A DNA stretch of 17,816 bases from positions 1 to 17,816 of the forward strand of contig JAAYTC010000235.1 of assembly GCA_012518155.1 (NCBI GenBank). The letters are read 5' to 3'. The notes beneath the pieces were generated by a model. That model saw nothing but the letters and a program-made list of their open reading frames with translations. It searched no databases and was not told the origin of the DNA. Both the position numbers and the translations under genes were made by a program. The stretch is from Bacteroidales bacterium (GTDB taxonomy: Bacteria > Bacteroidota > Bacteroidia > Bacteroidales > Dysgonomonadaceae). Shown piece by piece: positions 15,031-17,816 of this stretch (position 1 is the first letter of the stretch; the number at the start of each line of letters is the position of its first letter).

Positions 15031-16560
15031 ATGAAGAAAGTACCCAACCAGGCACTCGTTATTTTCGGGGCGTCAGGCGACCTCACTTACCGTAAGTTAA
15101 TTCCGGCAGTGTTCGATCTTTACATGAATGGCTCCACTCCTGATGGATATGCAGTACTCGGGGTGAGCCGCTCTTCCTTCACGGATCATGAATTTCGAAA
15201 AAAACTGAAGGAGGGCATTCAAGAGTTCGCTCACTACAAAGAGGCAAGCGATGCCGATATAGACCGTTTTCTTTCCAGTGTATTCTACCTGAGTATCGAT
15301 ACGGGTAAGGGAGAAGAGTATGCTCGCGTGAAGGAGAAACTAGATGAGCTAAATAAACAGTTTAATCTAGAACAGAATTATATCTTCTATCTCTCCACAC
15401 CGCCCGCGTTATATACCACTATTCCAAAATACTTGTACGGGCAAGGGCTTACGCTCCAACAAAAGGGGTTCCGGCGAATTATTATTGAAAAACCCTTCGG
15501 ACATGATTTGCTGTCGGCCATCAACCTGAATCAACAACTGTTAGAGTTCTTCGAAGAGGAACAGATCTACCGTATTGATCACTACCTCGGCAAAGAAACC
15601 GTACAAAACCTGATGGTCACACGGTTCGCCAATGGAATTTATGAACCTCTTTGGAATAGGAATTTTATTCAACACGTTGAAATAACCGCCGCCGAGAGCA
15701 TCGGCGTGGAAGACCGTGGCGGCTATTACGATGAAGCCGGTGCCCTCCGAGATATGATTCAAAATCACCTGCTCCAAGTACTTTCACTGGTAGCAATGGA
15801 GCCTCCCTCAAAAATAACGGCCGAGGATATTCGGTACGAAAAAATGAAAGTGTTCCGTTCACTACGCCCGATGAGCAAAACGGAACTGAAAAAAAACGTG
15901 ATCCGCGGGCAATATACCGATGCCACTGTCCGGGGTAAACACTACAACGGGTATCGCGAGGAGCCGAATGTAGCACCTCAATCGAGGACGGAAACATACG
16001 CCGCGATGAAAATATTTATCGATAACTGGCGATGGCAGGGAGTGCCCTTCTATGTCCGCACAGGGAAGAGGCTGCCTACCCAGGTATCCGAAGTGGTTAT
16101 CCACTTCAGACCCTCTCCCCAACGACTATTCAAGTCGGCCGACAATTCGGCACATTCCGATAATCAACTCATTCTTCGTATCCAACCCGACGAGGGTATC
16201 TTGCTAAAGACCGGCATGAAAGTGCCCGGTAGTGGCTACGAAGTACGATCGGTAAACATGGACTTCCATTACTCGGAACTGAACGATCATTATATTCCAA
16301 GTGCTTACGAACGACTGATTCTCGATTGCATGGGAGGAGACAACATGCTTTACATGCAAGGGGAAGCGGCCGAAGAAACGTGGCGCTTCGTGCAACCTAT
16401 TCTTGATTATTGGGAGAACGACAATGACGCCCCCCTCCACGGGTACCCTTCCGGTTCGTGGGGGCCGGACGTGGCGGACGATTTGATAGAGGGGAAAGAA
16501 AACACGTGGCGCTACCCGTGTAAAAACTTGGCAGAGGATGGAGTATACTGCGAGTTGTAA
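15031..16560 (+). CDS. zwf: Glucose-6-phosphate 1-dehydrogenase
   Basis: A 509-aa cytosolic enzyme (EC 1.1.1.49) that oxidises glucose-6-phosphate to 6-phosphogluconolactone and reduces NADP+ (or NAD+). The nucleotide site is seen in IFGASGDLTYRKL (11-23). EKPFGHD (153-159) and RIDHYLGKE (181-189) are the substrate and catalytic signatures. DMIQNHLLQ (241-249) carries His246, the likely catalytic base. Length is normal for the family. It is co-transcribed with pgl, which starts 21 bp after its stop and encodes the next enzyme. The third enzyme, 6-phosphogluconate dehydrogenase (gnd), is not in this window. Confidence 0.97.
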   Translation: MKKVPNQALVIFGASGDLTYRKLIPAVFDLYMNGSTPDGYAVLGVSRSSFTDHEFRKKLKEGIQEFAHYKEASDADIDRFLSSVFYLSIDTGKGEEYARVKEKLDELNKQFNLEQNYIFYLSTPPALYTTIPKYLYGQGLTLQQKGFRRIIIEKPFGHDLLSAINLNQQLLEFFEEEQIYRIDHYLGKETVQNLMVTRFANGIYEPLWNRNFIQHVEITAAESIGVEDRGGYYDEAGALRDMIQNHLLQVLSLVAMEPPSKITAEDIRYEKMKVFRSLRPMSKTELKKNVIRGQYTDATVRGKHYNGYREEPNVAPQSRTETYAAMKIFIDNWRWQGVPFYVRTGKRLPTQVSEVVIHFRPSPQRLFKSADNSAHSDNQLILRIQPDEGILLKTGMKVPGSGYEVRSVNMDFHYSELNDHYIPSAYERLILDCMGGDNMLYMQGEAAEETWRFVQPILDYWENDNDAPLHGYPSGSWGPDVADDLIEGKENTWRYPCKNLAEDGVYCEL

Positions 16561-16581
16561 CTCAAGAAATTTTTTAATATA

Positions 16582-17307
16582 ATGGATATACGTGTATTTG
16601 ATAACATGGACGACTTAACCCAATCCTTTACTGATTGGTTAGCAGAGCGACTGACCGAAAAGGAGTATCTGACTATCTCGCTCTCGGGAGGTTCAACGCC
16701 GAAGAGGCTGTTCGACCACTGGGCATCATTGCCTCAAGGGGAAATCGACTGGACAAAGATTAAATTCTTCTGGGGCGATGAGCGTTGTGTTCCACCCGAA
16801 AATGAGGAGAGCAATTATAAAATGACGAAAGATCATCTCTTTAATTTCGTGTCGGTTCCCGAAAAGAATATATTTCGCATTCAGGGAGAAAACGAAGTGG
16901 AAGCCGAAGCTGAAAGGTATGCAACTGTACTTGAACAAGAATTGGAGTCGAAAAACGGGACCCCTGTTTTTGATATCATGATGTTAGGCATGGGCGACGA
17001 CGGGCATACAGCATCTATCTTTCCTCACGAAATAGCACTGTGGGAGAGTAACCGAAATTGTGTAGCGGCTACTCACCCAGAGAGTGGACAGAAGCGGGTA
17101 AGTGTCACTGGAAAAGTGATTAACGCGGCACGCCACGTGGTTTTCTTGGTCACCGGCGAAAATAAAGCCGAAAAGATAGGAGAGATCGTGAGACAACCAA
17201 ACAAAGCCGAGAAAAAGTACCCCGCCGCGCTCGTGCAGCCCGATTCGGGTAACCTCACTTGGTTTATGGACAACAAAGCGGCCAAATTATTAAAATCGTC
17301 GGTATAG
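16582..17307 (+). CDS. pgl: 6-phosphogluconolactonase
   Basis: A 241-aa cytosolic hydrolase (EC 3.1.1.31) of the DevB type, which opens 6-phosphogluconolactone to 6-phosphogluconate. It is related to glucosamine-6-phosphate deaminases, but the lactonase motifs are clear: LSGGSTPKRLF (34-44), FWGDERCVP (63-71) and LGMGDDGHTASIFP (135-148). Placement directly after zwf supports the call. It is convergent with def, separated by 44 bp in which I see no convincing terminator. Confidence 0.95.
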   Translation: MDIRVFDNMDDLTQSFTDWLAERLTEKEYLTISLSGGSTPKRLFDHWASLPQGEIDWTKIKFFWGDERCVPPENEESNYKMTKDHLFNFVSVPEKNIFRIQGENEVEAEAERYATVLEQELESKNGTPVFDIMMLGMGDDGHTASIFPHEIALWESNRNCVAATHPESGQKRVSVTGKVINAARHVVFLVTGENKAEKIGEIVRQPNKAEKKYPAALVQPDSGNLTWFMDNKAAKLLKSSV

Positions 17308-17351
17308 CTTTAGCACACGTGGTTAAATTCTTGAACACACGTAAGCGTGAA

Positions 17352-17816
17352 TTACCTCATGGTCCTGATTTTATACTCGCAAGCGACTTTTCCTTTCTCC
17401 ATATTTGTCAACTTGCTTTTAATCATCCGCTTGCGAAGAGGCGATACCTTATCCACGAACAGGATACCATCTAAATGATCGTGTTCATGCTGGATCACCC
17501 GGGCAATGTACCCGGAGTAGACCTCATCATGGGGTTTCAAGTTTTCATCTAGATACTTGACTCGAATTTCCTCTTCCCGGGAAACTTTCTCGTGAATTCC
17601 CGGGATACTCAGGCATCCCTCCTCCAAGGCCTCAACGTTGCCATTTCTTTCAACAATGTGGGCGTTGATGAACACTTTCTTAAAGTCTTTAAACTCGGGG
17701 TGCTCCTCATTTGCTAATGGCGAGAGGTCGACCACGAATACACGATCGCCTCGCCCTACTTGTGGCGCGGCAATACCTACACCGTCGGCATTGTACATGG
17801 TCTCGAACATATTATC
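17352..17816 (-). CDS. def: Peptide deformylase, 5' end outside the window
   Basis: This is the C-terminal 154 residues of a type I peptide deformylase (EC 3.5.1.88), which removes the formyl group from new protein N-termini. All three metal-site motifs are present: GVGIAAPQ near the left end, EGCLSIPG (Cys ligand) and QHEHDHLDG (two His ligands and the catalytic Glu). The frame is open to the window edge (first readable residues DNMFETMYNADG). About 30 N-terminal residues and the true start therefore lie beyond 17816; the ATG at 17810-17808 is internal. Confidence 0.96.
   Translation of the reverse strand, partial: DNMFETMYNADGVGIAAPQVGRGDRVFVVDLSPLANEEHPEFKDFKKVFINAHIVERNGNVEALEEGCLSIPGIHEKVSREEEIRVKYLDENLKPHDEVYSGYIARVIQHEHDHLDGILFVDKVSPLRKRMIKSKLTNMEKGKVACEYKIRTMR

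Noticed and set aside
17308..17351. CACACGT direct repeat and small CACG/CGTG hairpin between pgl and def
   Set aside because: The stem is only four base pairs and no T run follows, so I cannot call a terminator.
1..17816. CRISPR arrays, tRNA or rRNA genes, insertion sequences, phage attachment sites
   Set aside because: I looked for regular repeats, cloverleaf patterns, transposase motifs and paired terminal repeats and saw none.

Overview
The window reads as a chromosomal segment from a Bacteroidota bacterium, most likely a fermentative Bacteroidales; a Dysgonomonadaceae/Porphyromonadaceae-like source is my guess, not a measurement. Supporting signs are a hybrid two-component regulator (sensor kinase, receiver and AraC-type domain in one chain), the gene order rpsF-rpsR-rplI, no clear Shine-Dalgarno sequences, and several promoters of the Bacteroidota type (TTTG or TTG, about 19 bp, then TAnnTTTG).

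Layout. Positions 1-106 are an edge fragment I cannot assign. Positions 180-4292 hold a probable transition-metal locus. A secreted DUF6448-type protein ending in four histidines (minus strand) is divergent from a compact plus-strand operon: a lipoprotein cupin with a His-rich tail, a Crp/Fnr-family regulator with a His-rich N-terminal extension, and a P1B-4-type heavy-metal P-type ATPase (SPC and HEGST motifs). A TrkH/KtrB-type K+ transporter subunit follows (4400-5845), then a convergent EamA-family transporter that lacks its N-terminal part (5868-6530, minus).

Positions 6827-10061 are the acetate/ATP module: pta, a 3-hydroxyacyl-CoA dehydrogenase-like gene with altered catalytic positions, and ackA. 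A 390-bp gap with hairpins separates ackA from an orphan hybrid two-component regulator with a TPR sensor region (10452-13334, minus). The ribosomal operon rpsF-rpsR-rplI (14807-13647, minus) has a near-perfect promoter. It is divergent from the oxidative pentose-phosphate pair zwf-pgl (15031-17307). The window ends inside def, peptide deformylase (minus, 5' end outside).

How the genes work together. Pta and AckA convert acetyl-CoA to acetate and yield ATP. Zwf and Pgl turn glucose-6-phosphate into 6-phosphogluconate. The ribosomal genes and def are housekeeping. The best candidate for an undescribed system is the 180-4292 locus, where three neighbouring products carry His clusters at a terminus and the fourth is a metal-export ATPase. 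I infer a metal-sensing, export and binding unit controlled by a Crp-type regulator. The metal (Fe, Co, Ni or Zn) cannot be decided from sequence. Second in interest is the catalytically altered dehydrogenase between pta and ackA.
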